64,000 bases of DNA, from assembly GCF_003675855.1 (NCBI RefSeq), contig NZ_RCIH01000002.1, positions 495,261-559,260 of the forward strand, read 5' to 3'. The position numbers were made by a program, and so were the translations under genes. Under the pieces are notes generated by a model that was not told the DNA's origin, made no database searches, and was given only the letters and a program-made list of their open reading frames with translations. Shown in pieces: positions 8,089-16,547 of the stretch. The DNA comes from Halostella salina. GTDB taxonomy: Archaea > Halobacteriota > Halobacteria > Halobacteriales > Natronoarchaeaceae. How positions within the stretch are numbered: position 1 is the stretch's first letter; every line of letters begins with the position of its first letter.

Positions 8089-9060
8089 ATGCTCATCGCC
8101 GGCAGCGACGACGGCGTGTATCGACTCCCCGACCCCGAATCGACCGACGCCGAGCAGCTACTCGACGCCGGTCGGGTGTGGCGGGTCCGGCAGTTCGACG
8201 GCCTCGACGGGGTGTTCGCCGCCGGTGAGACCGGTCTCTACCACTCCCTCGACGGCCGCGAGTGGCGCTCCCTCCCGGTCCCGGCGGAGCAGGTGTACGC
8301 CGTCGCGGCGAACCCGGCGGGTGACCGACTCTACGCGGGGACCCGGCCCGCCCGGGTGTTCGTCGCCGACTCTGCCTCGGGCCTCCCGACCGACGCAGCA
8401 GCGTGGTCGGAACTCGACGGTTTCCGTACCCTGCGCGAGCAGGACGACTGGGGGATCCCTCGACACGACGGCATGGCCCAGGTGCGGAGCCTCCGGACGC
8501 ATCCGGACCGCCCGGACCGGATCGTGGCCGGCGTCGAGGTCGGCGGTGTCCACGTCAGCGACGACGGCGGCGAGACGTGGGCGACGCGGACGATCGACGG
8601 GTTCGACGCGCCCCACACCGACGACGTGCATCACGTCGAACTGGCCGACGCTGGGACGGTGATCGCCGCCACGGGGAGCGGTCTGTACCGCTCGACGGAC
8701 GCCGGCCGGACGTGGGACCGGCTGGACGCGGGCCATCACCAGCGATACTTCCGCGAGGCGTTCGCGCACGACGGGACTCTCTACGCCGGCGGCGCGACCG
8801 GGCCGTCGACGACCTGGGCTGACGAGGACGACCACGCGCTGTTCGAGCGTCGCGCCGGCGGTCGTCTCGAACGGGTCGAGTCGCCGCGGCCGGGCGAGGT
8901 CGTCATCGGCTGGTGCGATGTCGACGGCGACGTGCTGGCCGCGACGCACCGCGGAACGCTCCTGCGACGGGACCCCGACGGCTGGCGTGCGGCGGGAGCG
9001 ATCCCCACCACGGAACGAACCCGGGGCCGGTATCTCCCGATGACGTGGGACGACCGCTGA
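8089..9060 (+). CDS. Asp-box (BNR/sortilin-type) beta-propeller protein
   Basis: A 323-residue protein without a signal peptide. It is built of repeated blades carrying Asp-box motifs: SLDGREW, SDDGGETW and STDAGRTW (pattern SxDxGxxW), the mark of BNR/sortilin-like propellers. Such folds occur in glycosidases and in scaffold proteins; none of the catalytic residues of a sialidase can be assigned, so enzymatic labels are unsupported. The gene is divergent from the RNA-ligase-like gene, with 150 bases between the starts. Confidence 0.75.
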   Translation: MLIAGSDDGVYRLPDPESTDAEQLLDAGRVWRVRQFDGLDGVFAAGETGLYHSLDGREWRSLPVPAEQVYAVAANPAGDRLYAGTRPARVFVADSASGLPTDAAAWSELDGFRTLREQDDWGIPRHDGMAQVRSLRTHPDRPDRIVAGVEVGGVHVSDDGGETWATRTIDGFDAPHTDDVHHVELADAGTVIAATGSGLYRSTDAGRTWDRLDAGHHQRYFREAFAHDGTLYAGGATGPSTTWADEDDHALFERRAGGRLERVESPRPGEVVIGWCDVDGDVLAATHRGTLLRRDPDGWRAAGAIPTTERTRGRYLPMTWDDR

Positions 9061-9092
9061 CCGCCGGCGCGTGTGCCATCGCCGGGACCGAA

Positions 9093-9992
9093 TTACGCCG
9101 GTCCCGAGGCGTCTCGCACCTGCACGGCCCGGTCCGCGGCGACGTGGCCGCGCACCGACAGCGTCACCGGTTCGGCCTCGTCGGTGGTGTGGCCCGTGTC
9201 TATCTCGATTGATTCGCTCGCCGTCTCGCCGGCATCCACCTCGCGCTCGACGACGTGGGACTCGTCGTCGTCGGCGATCAGCTTCGTCGGCCAGTACACC
9301 GCCGCGAGGAACCGGCCGTCCACGTCGGCCGTGTTCGTCACGGTCAGCGAGACCGAGAGCGGGTCGCCCTGTGAGACCGCGTCGGGGACCGTCAGGTCGT
9401 CGAGTTCGAACTGCGGGGCGGCCGCCGCGAGCCGGTCGGTCGCCGCCTCGGGGAGCGGCCACTCCGTGCCGCCGTCGCCCCTGTACCGGATCCGGGCGTC
9501 GGACGCCGACAGCGGCGACGGGACAGTGAACGCGAGATACGACGTCCCGTTCCCGAGGCTCCGGCTCACGGGACCGCCCTCGTGGCCCGCGACGGCGTAG
9601 TTGATCGCCCCTCGCGTGTCCGGCAGGCCGGGGCCCCACGTCTCCCCGTCCGCTTCGAAGGAGAACCCGGACAGCGACGGCTTCTCCTCCGCACGGACCG
9701 TCGCGACGACGTACTGCCGGTCGGGGCCGGCGAGCACGCCGCCGGACCCCATGATCGACGTGTACGTGACCGCCTTCCTGACGACGATGTCCTCGACCGC
9801 GACGCCGCCGGAGCCGCCCGTCGTGGTGTCTGTGTGGTCTGTCGTGTCCGGTCCGTCGGTCGTGGCCGCGGTGTCGTCGGCCGGGTTGCCTGTGTTATCG
9901 GTCGCATCGTCTGGGTCGGCGTCGCCCAGACAGCCCGCGAGCGCCGCTCCGAGGGCGACGCCGGTCGTGGCGAGCACCGTTCGTCGGTTCAT
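9093..9992 (-). CDS. Secreted lipoprotein, unknown function
   Basis: A 299-residue protein with an N-terminal MNRRTVLATTG signal of twin-arginine type and an LAGC lipobox (Cys21), then an Asp/Thr-rich linker (about 22-60). The C-terminal part (about 200-299) has the look of an Ig-like or CARDB-type beta-sandwich: SLTVTNTADVDGRF followed by SESIEID. No catalytic motif seen. It is probably anchored to the outer membrane face as a binding or structural protein. Confidence 0.7.
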   Translation of the reverse strand: MNRRTVLATTGVALGAALAGCLGDADPDDATDNTGNPADDTAATTDGPDTTDHTDTTTGGSGGVAVEDIVVRKAVTYTSIMGSGGVLAGPDRQYVVATVRAEEKPSLSGFSFEADGETWGPGLPDTRGAINYAVAGHEGGPVSRSLGNGTSYLAFTVPSPLSASDARIRYRGDGGTEWPLPEAATDRLAAAAPQFELDDLTVPDAVSQGDPLSVSLTVTNTADVDGRFLAAVYWPTKLIADDDESHVVEREVDAGETASESIEIDTGHTTDEAEPVTLSVRGHVAADRAVQVRDASGPA

Positions 9993-10079
9993 AGCGGACG
10001 GTCGGCGGCAGCGGATAAATGTCTCGTCAAAGGTCAAACAGGCGTTTGACCTGCCGGCGGGACGGCCGGCGTCCGCCGG

Positions 10080-10361
10080 CTACTGCCAGGTGACGTAGGT
10101 GAGGGCGGCGATGCCGACCGTTTCGAGGATCTGTAGCACCATCATCACCTGCACCGCGACCGCCGGCATCGCCGGCGCGTTGAAGTAGAAGTACAGCGCG
10201 ACGGCGTTCTCCGCGAGCAGGAACGCGGCGAACACGATCGCACCGAGCGTGAAGGGGGCGCGGACCTCGCGGTACGTCCGGACCCAGATGCCGATCAGGG
10301 TCGCGAGCAGCAACACGTTGACCGCCGCGGCGACGCGGGCGGCGTCCAGTACCAGGGTCAT
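10080..10361 (-). CDS. Small three-helix membrane protein (DUF7521-like)
   Basis: A 93-residue hydrophobic protein with three predicted membrane helices (about 8-28, 36-60 and 66-90). It is encoded 64 bases after an ArsR-like regulator on the same strand. This regulator plus small membrane protein pairing recurs in haloarchaea, where the membrane partner is usually labelled DUF7521. Function unknown. The pairing suggests a membrane-linked sensing unit, but that is inference. Confidence 0.65.
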   Translation of the reverse strand: MTLVLDAARVAAAVNVLLLATLIGIWVRTYREVRAPFTLGAIVFAAFLLAENAVALYFYFNAPAMPAVAVQVMMVLQILETVGIAALTYVTWQ

Positions 10362-10425
10362 GCAGGGACCTCCCGAACCTCGTCCGGTGGCTCCCGCCGT
10401 CGGCGGTGTCTCGTGGTGATCATGG

Positions 10426-10704
10426 TCAGTCGTTTAGCTGCGTGAGTATGTTTTCGACCGTCTCCCAGTTGCTCCGGGCCCTGTCGCTGGGGAGGTAGAT
10501 GACGCCGTAGTCGGCGTCGCTGCTGGTGATGACCCCGTTCTCCTCGAGCACGTCGAGGTGGTAGCGGACCGTGTTGTACGCCAGGTCCAGGTCATCGGCC
10601 AGCTGGTTGGCGTTTCGGGGCTGGTCGTCCAGCGCGCGCAGGATACGAGCCCTGTTCGGTCCCCCACGTGTGCCGGCGAGAGTTTGCCAGAGGACCGTAT
10701 CCAT
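10426..10704 (-). CDS. Winged-helix (ArsR-like) transcriptional regulator
   Basis: A 92-residue single-domain DNA-binding protein. After a GGPNRARILRALDD helix comes NANQLADDLDLAYNTVRYHLDVLEENGVI, a textbook recognition helix and wing of the ArsR/MarR-like winged helix class. There is no effector domain and no metal-binding Cys/His cluster. It precedes the small membrane protein gene, probably in the same transcript, and may regulate it or the divergent DUF4397 lipoprotein. Confidence 0.85.
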   Translation of the reverse strand: MDTVLWQTLAGTRGGPNRARILRALDDQPRNANQLADDLDLAYNTVRYHLDVLEENGVITSSDADYGVIYLPSDRARSNWETVENILTQLND

Positions 10705-10977
10705 TCCGTTGCTGATTCGTCATCAGTTGGCAAGAAACCATCGGGATCCCGGCATCGTCGCCGCCGGGCCGCCGGCTCCGCCGACGCCGGGATCCGCCCC
10801 ACGAGACGAACCTGTCGTGCATGGTAGAAGCTACCGGGTATGCCGAATAAAACCCTTTCGGCAACCCGCGTCTGCGCCTTTGAGAGAGTCTCTAGCCGGA
10901 GTTTCGTCGAAATTGAGAGGGAGTTACGTCCCAGTCACGAAATCGACTATTTCGGTGGTTCGCCCAGTTGGGAGTGG

Positions 10978-12438
10978 ATGACATCAGATACGACTCGACG
11001 GCGGATCCTGCTCGGCATCGGAACCGGCGCGACCGTGGCCCTCGCCGGCTGTAGCGGCGGCGGCGACGGCGACGGCACCGACACCGGGACGGCGACCGAC
11101 ACGTCGATGGGGGACGGGATGGAGACGGACACTGAAACCGAGACGGAGACGGAGGACGACATGGGGACCGCGGCGGTCCGCGTCGCGCACATGTCGCCGA
11201 ACGCGCCGAACGTGGACGTGTACGTCGACGACTCGGCCGTGCTGGAGGACGTACCGTTCGGCGCGGTCAGCGACTACCTCGACGTGCCCGCGGGGGACCG
11301 GCAGGTCGAGATCACGGCGGCGGGCGACGCGGACACCTCGGTGTTCTCGGGGACCGTCCCCGTCGAAGTCGACACCGACTACACGGTCGCGGCGACCGGC
11401 GAGGTCGGCGACGACGCCGACGAGCCGTTCGAGCCGCTCGTGCTGGAAGACGACAACAGCGACCCCGGCTCCGACACCGCCCGGGTGCGGCTCGTCCACG
11501 CTTCCCCGGACGCGCCGGCCGTCGACGTGACGCTCGCCGCGAACGGCGACGCGCTGTACGACGGCGTCGAGTTCGGCGAGTCCGGCTACGTCGAGGTCCC
11601 CGCGGGCGACTACACGCTGCAGGTCCGGGGCGACACGGAAAGCAACGACGGCGACGTGGTGGCCGAGTTCGACGTGAGCCTCGCCGGCGGAACGGTGTAC
11701 ACCGCGTTCGCGGCGGGCTACCTCTCGCCGGACGACGAACCGGTCGACACCCAGTTCGACCTGATCGTGGCCCAGGACGCGGGCAGCGGCGGGATGGACG
11801 ACGGCGGCGACCCCGCGAGCGTCCGCGTCGCACACATGTCGCCGGACGCGCCGAACGTTGACGTGTACGTCGACGACTCGGCCGTGCTGGAGGACGTACC
11901 GTTCGGCGCGGTCAGCGACTACCTCGACGTGCCCGGCGGGACGCGGACCGTCGAGATCACGGCCGCCGGGGACGCCGACGCCTCGGTGTTCGCCGGCGAC
12001 GTGGAGTTCGCGGCCGGCGGGGCGTACACCGTCGCGGCAACGGGCGAGGTCGGGGACGACGCCGACCAGGCGTTCGAGCCGCTGGTGCTGGAAGACGACA
12101 CCAGCGCCCCCGGCGGCGACACCGCCCGCCTCCGCCTCGTTCACGCCTCGCCCGACGCGCCCGCGGTCGACGTGACGGTCAACTCGTCGGGCGACGTGCT
12201 GTTCGACGGCGTCGCCTACGGCGAGACGGGCACCGTCGAGGTGCCGGCGAACGACTACACCGTCCAGATCCGCGGCGACACGGAGAGCAACGACGGCGAG
12301 ATCGTCGCCGACTTCGACGTGAGCCTGAACGGCGGGACGGCCTACACCGCGTTCGCGGCGGGCTACCTCTCGCCGGACGACGAGCCGGCCGACACCCAGT
12401 TCGACCTGATCGTCGCCCAGGACAGCGGCGGCATGTAG
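10978..12438 (+). CDS. Lipoprotein with tandem DUF4397 domains
   Basis: A 486-residue exported lipoprotein: TRRRILLGIGTG twin-arginine-type signal, LAGC lipobox at about residue 25, an acidic Gly/Asp/Thr linker to about 60, then four DUF4397-type units arranged as two near-identical pairs (about 63-270 and 278-480). Each pair begins VRVAHMSPxAPNVDVYVD and has a second unit RLVHASPDAPAVDVT. The pairs are so alike that 76 bases are identical between them, pointing to recent duplication or gene conversion. DUF4397 proteins are surface-exposed beta-sandwich proteins of unknown function. Start ATG at 10978; a TATA-like ACTATTT sits about 29 bases upstream. Confidence 0.85.
   Translation: MTSDTTRRRILLGIGTGATVALAGCSGGGDGDGTDTGTATDTSMGDGMETDTETETETEDDMGTAAVRVAHMSPNAPNVDVYVDDSAVLEDVPFGAVSDYLDVPAGDRQVEITAAGDADTSVFSGTVPVEVDTDYTVAATGEVGDDADEPFEPLVLEDDNSDPGSDTARVRLVHASPDAPAVDVTLAANGDALYDGVEFGESGYVEVPAGDYTLQVRGDTESNDGDVVAEFDVSLAGGTVYTAFAAGYLSPDDEPVDTQFDLIVAQDAGSGGMDDGGDPASVRVAHMSPDAPNVDVYVDDSAVLEDVPFGAVSDYLDVPGGTRTVEITAAGDADASVFAGDVEFAAGGAYTVAATGEVGDDADQAFEPLVLEDDTSAPGGDTARLRLVHASPDAPAVDVTVNSSGDVLFDGVAYGETGTVEVPANDYTVQIRGDTESNDGEIVADFDVSLNGGTAYTAFAAGYLSPDDEPADTQFDLIVAQDSGGM
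11215..11290 (+). repeat. 76-bp direct repeat, copy 1 (identical to 11860-11935)
   Basis: These bases are identical to 11860-11935, offset 645 bp, inside the DUF4397 gene, and encode the same 25 residues. Flanking codons differ, so the identity exceeds what protein conservation alone would require and suggests gene conversion. Confidence 0.9.
11860..11935 (+). repeat. 76-bp direct repeat, copy 2
   Basis: Second exact copy of the repeat at 11215-11290, in the second DUF4397 pair. Confidence 0.9.
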
Positions 12439-12572
12439 CGCGGTCCACGGTCCCCGATTCGGCCCTTCCCGTTCGGCTTCTCCGTCGCTCCCGCGCCGGG
12501 GCGACGGTCCACAACCCTATTGTCCGGGGAGGCGGATGCGTAGGCCATGGCACCGTCACCGCCGGTGACGCG

Positions 12573-13850
12573 ATGGGGATAGCCAAGCGGCTGGGCATCG
12601 ACCCGCAGGTCCTGACGCTCGCGATCGCCCGCATGACCGAGTCGATCGGCAACTCCTTTCTCATCGTCGTGCTCCCGCTGTTCATCGGGAGCGACGCGCT
12701 GGCGGGGAGCACGTTCGGCCTCACCGAGGTGGCGGTCACGGGGATCGTGCTCTCCCTGTTCGGCTTCGTCAACAGCCCGCTCCAGCCCTTTACCGGTCGG
12801 CTCTCGGATCAGACGGGCCGCCGGAAAGTGTTCGTCCTCGTCGGGCTGGTGCTCATCGGCGTGGCGAGCTTCTCCTACTCGCTGGCGACGACGTACTGGC
12901 ATCTGCTCGGTCTGCGCGCCGTGCAGGGCGTCGCCGGCGCGCTGATCATCCCGACGACGGTCGCCCTGGTCAACGACCTCGCGTCGTCGGCCAACCGCGG
13001 CGGGAACATGGGGACGTACAACACGTTCCGGCTGGCGGGCTTCGGCGCGGGACCGATCGCCGCCGGCGCGATGGTCGCGGGCGGGCCGTACGCGTTCTCG
13101 CTCGGGAGCCTCGACGTGGCGATAAGCGGGTTCGACGCCGCGTTCTACTTCGCCACGACGACGGCCACGGTGAGTTTCGTCCTCGTGTCGGCGCTGATCC
13201 GCGACCCGGACACCGTGGAGGCCGACGACGAGGGGTTCGGCGGCATCGCGGTGTTCGACCGGTCCGGCCGGGGCGTGCTCGACCCCGTGTTCACGCTCGG
13301 CGTCGCCTCCTTCTTCATGGCCGTCGGCATCGCCCTGTTCGCGACGCTCGGGGACATCATCAACGCGCGGCTCGACCAGGGGCCGACCCTGTTCGGCCTG
13401 GAGTTCGCGGCGTTCATCCTCGCCCAGATCTTCCTGCAGGCGCCGATCGGACGGGCGACCGACCTGTACGGCCGCAAGCAGTTCATCGTGCTCGGGCTGG
13501 TCCTGCTCGTGCCGACGACGTTCGTCCAGGGGGTCATCCTCGACCCGTGGCTGATGATCGTCGCCCGGTTCGCGCAGGGCGTCGCCGGCGCGCTCGTGTT
13601 CGCGCCCGCGCTCGCGCTGGCCGGCGACCTCGCCCCGGACGGGCGCTCCGGCTCGACGCTGTCGGTGCTGACGATGGCCTTCGGCTTCGGCGTCGCCTTC
13701 GGCCCGCTCGCGTCGGGCTTTCTCGTCCAGCTCGGCTTCGTCGTCCCCTTCGCCTTCGGCGCGGCGCTGGCGGCGGTCGGCGTCGTCCTCGTGTGGACGC
13801 AGGTCGAGGAGACGGTCACGACGACCCGGTCGATCCTGCCGACGGACTGA
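12573..13850 (+). CDS. Major facilitator superfamily transporter
   Basis: A 425-residue polytopic protein with about 12 membrane helices in two halves. MFS motif A appears twice in the right places: GRLSDQTGRRKV after helix 2 (about 70-81) and GRATDLYGRKQ after helix 8. RAVQGVAGALIIPTT and RFAQGVAGALVFAPALALAG are the paired helix-4/10 segments typical of drug/H+ antiporter-like carriers. Substrate unknown. The 134 bases upstream contain no gene. Confidence 0.88.
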   Translation: MGIAKRLGIDPQVLTLAIARMTESIGNSFLIVVLPLFIGSDALAGSTFGLTEVAVTGIVLSLFGFVNSPLQPFTGRLSDQTGRRKVFVLVGLVLIGVASFSYSLATTYWHLLGLRAVQGVAGALIIPTTVALVNDLASSANRGGNMGTYNTFRLAGFGAGPIAAGAMVAGGPYAFSLGSLDVAISGFDAAFYFATTTATVSFVLVSALIRDPDTVEADDEGFGGIAVFDRSGRGVLDPVFTLGVASFFMAVGIALFATLGDIINARLDQGPTLFGLEFAAFILAQIFLQAPIGRATDLYGRKQFIVLGLVLLVPTTFVQGVILDPWLMIVARFAQGVAGALVFAPALALAGDLAPDGRSGSTLSVLTMAFGFGVAFGPLASGFLVQLGFVVPFAFGAALAAVGVVLVWTQVEETVTTTRSILPTD

Positions 13851-13886
13851 CGCCGACCGCGCCAGCCCGGTCGCCGTCGCGGGCGG

Positions 13887-15032
13887 TCACTGCACGATCC
13901 CCGCCAGCCACAGCGCCACGGCGTTTGCCGTGACGATCCGGTAGGCGGCGAACGCGAGGCCCGGCACCCACGCGGACCGCGTGCGCTCGTAGCCGACGGC
14001 GGCCGCGGCGGCGGTGACCGCCAGCGCGACCCCGTAGACCGCGAACAGGTCCGTCGTCGCCCGGACCGCGGTCGCGACGGCCAGCGGGAGCGCGACGACG
14101 AGCACGCCGACCGTCGCTGCACCGGCCGTCGGGAGGTCGCCGTCGAGCGCGGCTGCGAGCACGCGGGAGCCGTTGGCGGCGAGCAGCGCGCCGAGCAGCG
14201 CCAGCAGGACGACGGTCGCAGTGCTCGCTGCCGTCGGGACTGGCCCGGCGGCCGCCCCGACCCGGAGTTCGACGACGCTGATCCCGACCAGCGCCGTCGC
14301 CGCCGCGACTGCGCCCGCCGGGCCGACGTGTTCGCGCAGCCCCTCCTGGACCGCGCCGTTGTACAGGACTCCCATGCCGACCCCGACGAGCGCTCCCGGG
14401 ACCGCGGCGTCCCACAGGAGCACCCCGGCCGACCGGCCCGGCCCGAACGTCACGCCGACCGGGCTGACGAACAGCGGGTTCCCGAGCGCCGCGAGCGCGA
14501 CGACCCACCCCGTTCCGGCGAGCGCGGCCACCAGGGCCGTCAGGGCGGCGACCGGGAGCGCGTCGCGGTCCGGCGGCGCGAACCGCACGTCGACCCCCCG
14601 CGCTCTCGCGTACGCGACCGGCAACAGCCCCATCGCCACGCCGCCGACCAGCAGCGCGGGGACGACGCTGCCGGGGAACGCGGGGAGGGCCGCGACGCCG
14701 TGCAACTGGTACGTGACGGCGAACAGGACCAGCCCCGCGCCGCCGCCGGCCGAGACGACCCCGTCCGAGCCGAGTCCGTCCCACGACGTTCCCCGCCGGA
14801 CGACCGCGTAGCCGGCGGCCAGCGCCGCGAGGCCGAGCGCCGTGTACACCGCCGCGCCGACGAGCTGTCCGCCGAGGGCGTCCGTGCTCCAGACCGACAC
14901 CGCGTCGACGCCCCACCGCAGGACGCGCTGGAGGATCAGGGAGGCGAGCAGTAGCAGGCCGACCGCCACGAACTCGCGGCCCGCGGGACCGTCGCGGACC
15001 GGAAACAGCCGCCGGAGGGCACCGGTAACCAT
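13887..15032 (-). CDS. Polytopic membrane protein, unknown function
   Basis: A 381-residue, Ala/Val/Gly-rich protein with about ten predicted membrane helices. One loop, YNGAVQEGLREHVGP near residue 245, faintly recalls the EExxxR motif of CPBP-type intramembrane proteases, but only one Glu of the pair is present, so this is not a firm match. The ATG at 15032 is preferred: the upstream in-frame extension is Arg-rich and overlaps the trpS leader region on the other strand. Confidence 0.65.
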   Translation of the reverse strand: MVTGALRRLFPVRDGPAGREFVAVGLLLLASLILQRVLRWGVDAVSVWSTDALGGQLVGAAVYTALGLAALAAGYAVVRRGTSWDGLGSDGVVSAGGGAGLVLFAVTYQLHGVAALPAFPGSVVPALLVGGVAMGLLPVAYARARGVDVRFAPPDRDALPVAALTALVAALAGTGWVVALAALGNPLFVSPVGVTFGPGRSAGVLLWDAAVPGALVGVGMGVLYNGAVQEGLREHVGPAGAVAAATALVGISVVELRVGAAAGPVPTAASTATVVLLALLGALLAANGSRVLAAALDGDLPTAGAATVGVLVVALPLAVATAVRATTDLFAVYGVALAVTAAAAAVGYERTRSAWVPGLAFAAYRIVTANAVALWLAGIVQ

Positions 15033-15103
15033 GGTTGCTTCCCGGTTCGAACGCCTCACAAATATCCCTTGTGCGCTCCGGCCTCCGATCGCACTCGTAA
15101 CGC

Positions 15104-15108
15104 TTTTT
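15104..15108 (+). promoter_or_regulatory. TATA-like box for the trpS leader transcript
   Basis: A T5 run in GC-rich DNA is centred 28 bases before the ATG of the Trp-containing leader ORF. No comparable box lies 26-30 bases before the trpS ATG itself. Confidence 0.45.
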
Positions 15109-15133
15109 CGGGAGCGAAGCCTATCTCTCGCCG

Positions 15134-15217
15134 ATGAGAGCCGCTCCCGCGACCCGCCGCTGGCGCTGGCACCCCCCGGGAGCGGACAGTGTCGGCGGCG
15201 CGGTCGGCGCGGCGTAA
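15134..15217 (+). CDS. Putative Trp leader peptide upstream of trpS
   Basis: A 27-codon ORF, MRAAPATRRWRWHPPG then an Ala/Gly/Val tail, ending in TAA 77 bases before the trpS start. Two of its first twelve codons are TGG (codons 10 and 12), unusual for so short an ORF in a haloarchaeon. The ATG coincides with the start point predicted from the T5 box, so it would be translated without a leader. By analogy with bacterial leader peptides, ribosome speed at the Trp codons could report charged tRNA-Trp. Two TGG codons could occur by chance, so this is a candidate only. Confidence 0.45.
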   Translation: MRAAPATRRWRWHPPGADSVGGAVGAA

Positions 15218-15219
15218 CC

Positions 15220-15239
15220 CGTCGCCCGGGCGGCCGACG
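15220..15239 (+). promoter_or_regulatory. GC-rich hairpin between Trp leader and trpS
   Basis: CGTCG at 15220-15224 pairs with CGACG at 15235-15239, and the stem extends inward with one bulge. It begins two bases after the leader stop. An alternative partner for the right arm (GTCGGC at 15203-15208, inside the leader) makes the two pairings mutually exclusive. There is no T-tract after it. Confidence 0.35.
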
Positions 15240-15294
15240 CTCACTCGCTTTCTCGCGCGAACCGCCTCCGACCAGCCGCGACACCAGCCACACG

Positions 15295-16515
15295 ATGCCA
15301 GAGGACACGACCACGACCGACGACGCACAGCCAGCCGACCAGCCGGCCGACGACTCGCCGAGCGAGAACGCCCCGCCGGCCGTCGCCGGGGTACGGCCCC
15401 GCGCGGTCGGCGACGAGGACTACGACCGCGTGATCGACGAGTTCGGGGCGACACCGCTCGCCCGCGAGCAGGTCGCCCGCTTCCCCGACCACCCGCTGGT
15501 TCGGCGGGGGGTGTTCTACGCGGGGCGGGACCTCGACCCGTTCCTGACGGCGGCCGAGCGGGGCGACCCCCACTCGATAGTGACGGGCGTCGGCCCGTCC
15601 GGGCCGCTCCACCTCGGCCACGTGTTCCCGCTCTACTTCGCGAAATCGGTTCAGGAGCGGACGGGTGCGCACGTGTACGTCCCCGTCTCGGACGACGAGA
15701 AGCTGTTCACGCGGGACCTGACCGCAGACGAGATCGAGGGGTACCTCCGCGAGAACCTGCGCGACCTGCTCGCCGTCGGCTTCGACCCCGAGCGGACGCG
15801 GATCCTGATCGACACGGCCGACGCCGACGCGCTGTACCCGCAGGCGGCCCGGTTCGCCGCCGAGATAACCCAGTCGACGGTGGCGGCGACGTACGGCGAG
15901 CCCCGGAACGCCGGCGAGTCGTTCTACCCGGCGATGCAGGCCGCGCACCTGCTGCTGCCCCAGCTCGTCCGTGGCGAGCACCCGACGCTGGTGCCGATCG
16001 CCGTCGACCAGGACCCGCACGTCCGCGTCGCCCGGGACGTCGCCGGGAAGGCGGCGCACGACGTGGACAAGCCCGGCGCGTTGCTGTCGACGTTCCTGCC
16101 CGGGCTCGACGGCCCGGGCAAGATGAGCAGCTCCGACGACGCGCCGGCGATCCGCCTGACGGACGACCGCGAGACCGTCGCCGAGAAGGTGAACGCCCAC
16201 GCCTACTCCGGGGGCCGCGAGAGCGTCGCGGCGCACCGCGAGCACGGGGGCGACCCGGCGGTCGACGTGGCGTTCCGGTACCTCCACGCGTTCTTCGAGC
16301 CGGACGACGCCGAGATCGAGCGGCTGGCGCGCGAGTACCGCGCCGGCGACCTGCTGACCGGCGAACTGAAGCAGGCGGCGATCGATCGCATCGCCGACTT
16401 CCTCGACGCACACCAGCGCCGCCGCGCGGCGCTCGGCGACCTCCGCGAGGAACTCGCACCCTACCGGCTCCGCGAGGCGGAGCGCGACCGCCTGCGAGCC
16501 GACCCGCTGGGGTAA
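15295..16515 (+). CDS. trpS2: Tryptophanyl-tRNA synthetase, short paralogue
   Basis: A 406-residue class I aminoacyl-tRNA synthetase charging tRNA-Trp. The HIGH-type motif is GPSGPLHLGHV (about 99-109), the KMSKS motif is GKMSSS (about 277-282), and VDQDPHVRVARD near 237 is a conserved archaeal/eukaryal TrpRS segment. The first 35 residues are an acidic, Pro/Ala-rich extension; homology starts at about residue 36. A second, longer TrpRS lies at 55099, so the window has two trpS genes. This copy alone has a Trp leader ORF in front. The next gene follows after 32 bases. Confidence 0.9.
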   Translation: MPEDTTTTDDAQPADQPADDSPSENAPPAVAGVRPRAVGDEDYDRVIDEFGATPLAREQVARFPDHPLVRRGVFYAGRDLDPFLTAAERGDPHSIVTGVGPSGPLHLGHVFPLYFAKSVQERTGAHVYVPVSDDEKLFTRDLTADEIEGYLRENLRDLLAVGFDPERTRILIDTADADALYPQAARFAAEITQSTVAATYGEPRNAGESFYPAMQAAHLLLPQLVRGEHPTLVPIAVDQDPHVRVARDVAGKAAHDVDKPGALLSTFLPGLDGPGKMSSSDDAPAIRLTDDRETVAEKVNAHAYSGGRESVAAHREHGGDPAVDVAFRYLHAFFEPDDAEIERLAREYRAGDLLTGELKQAAIDRIADFLDAHQRRRAALGDLREELAPYRLREAERDRLRADPLG

Positions 16516-16547
16516 GCTTCAACTGCGGCCGCCGCGAGCCGTCACGC

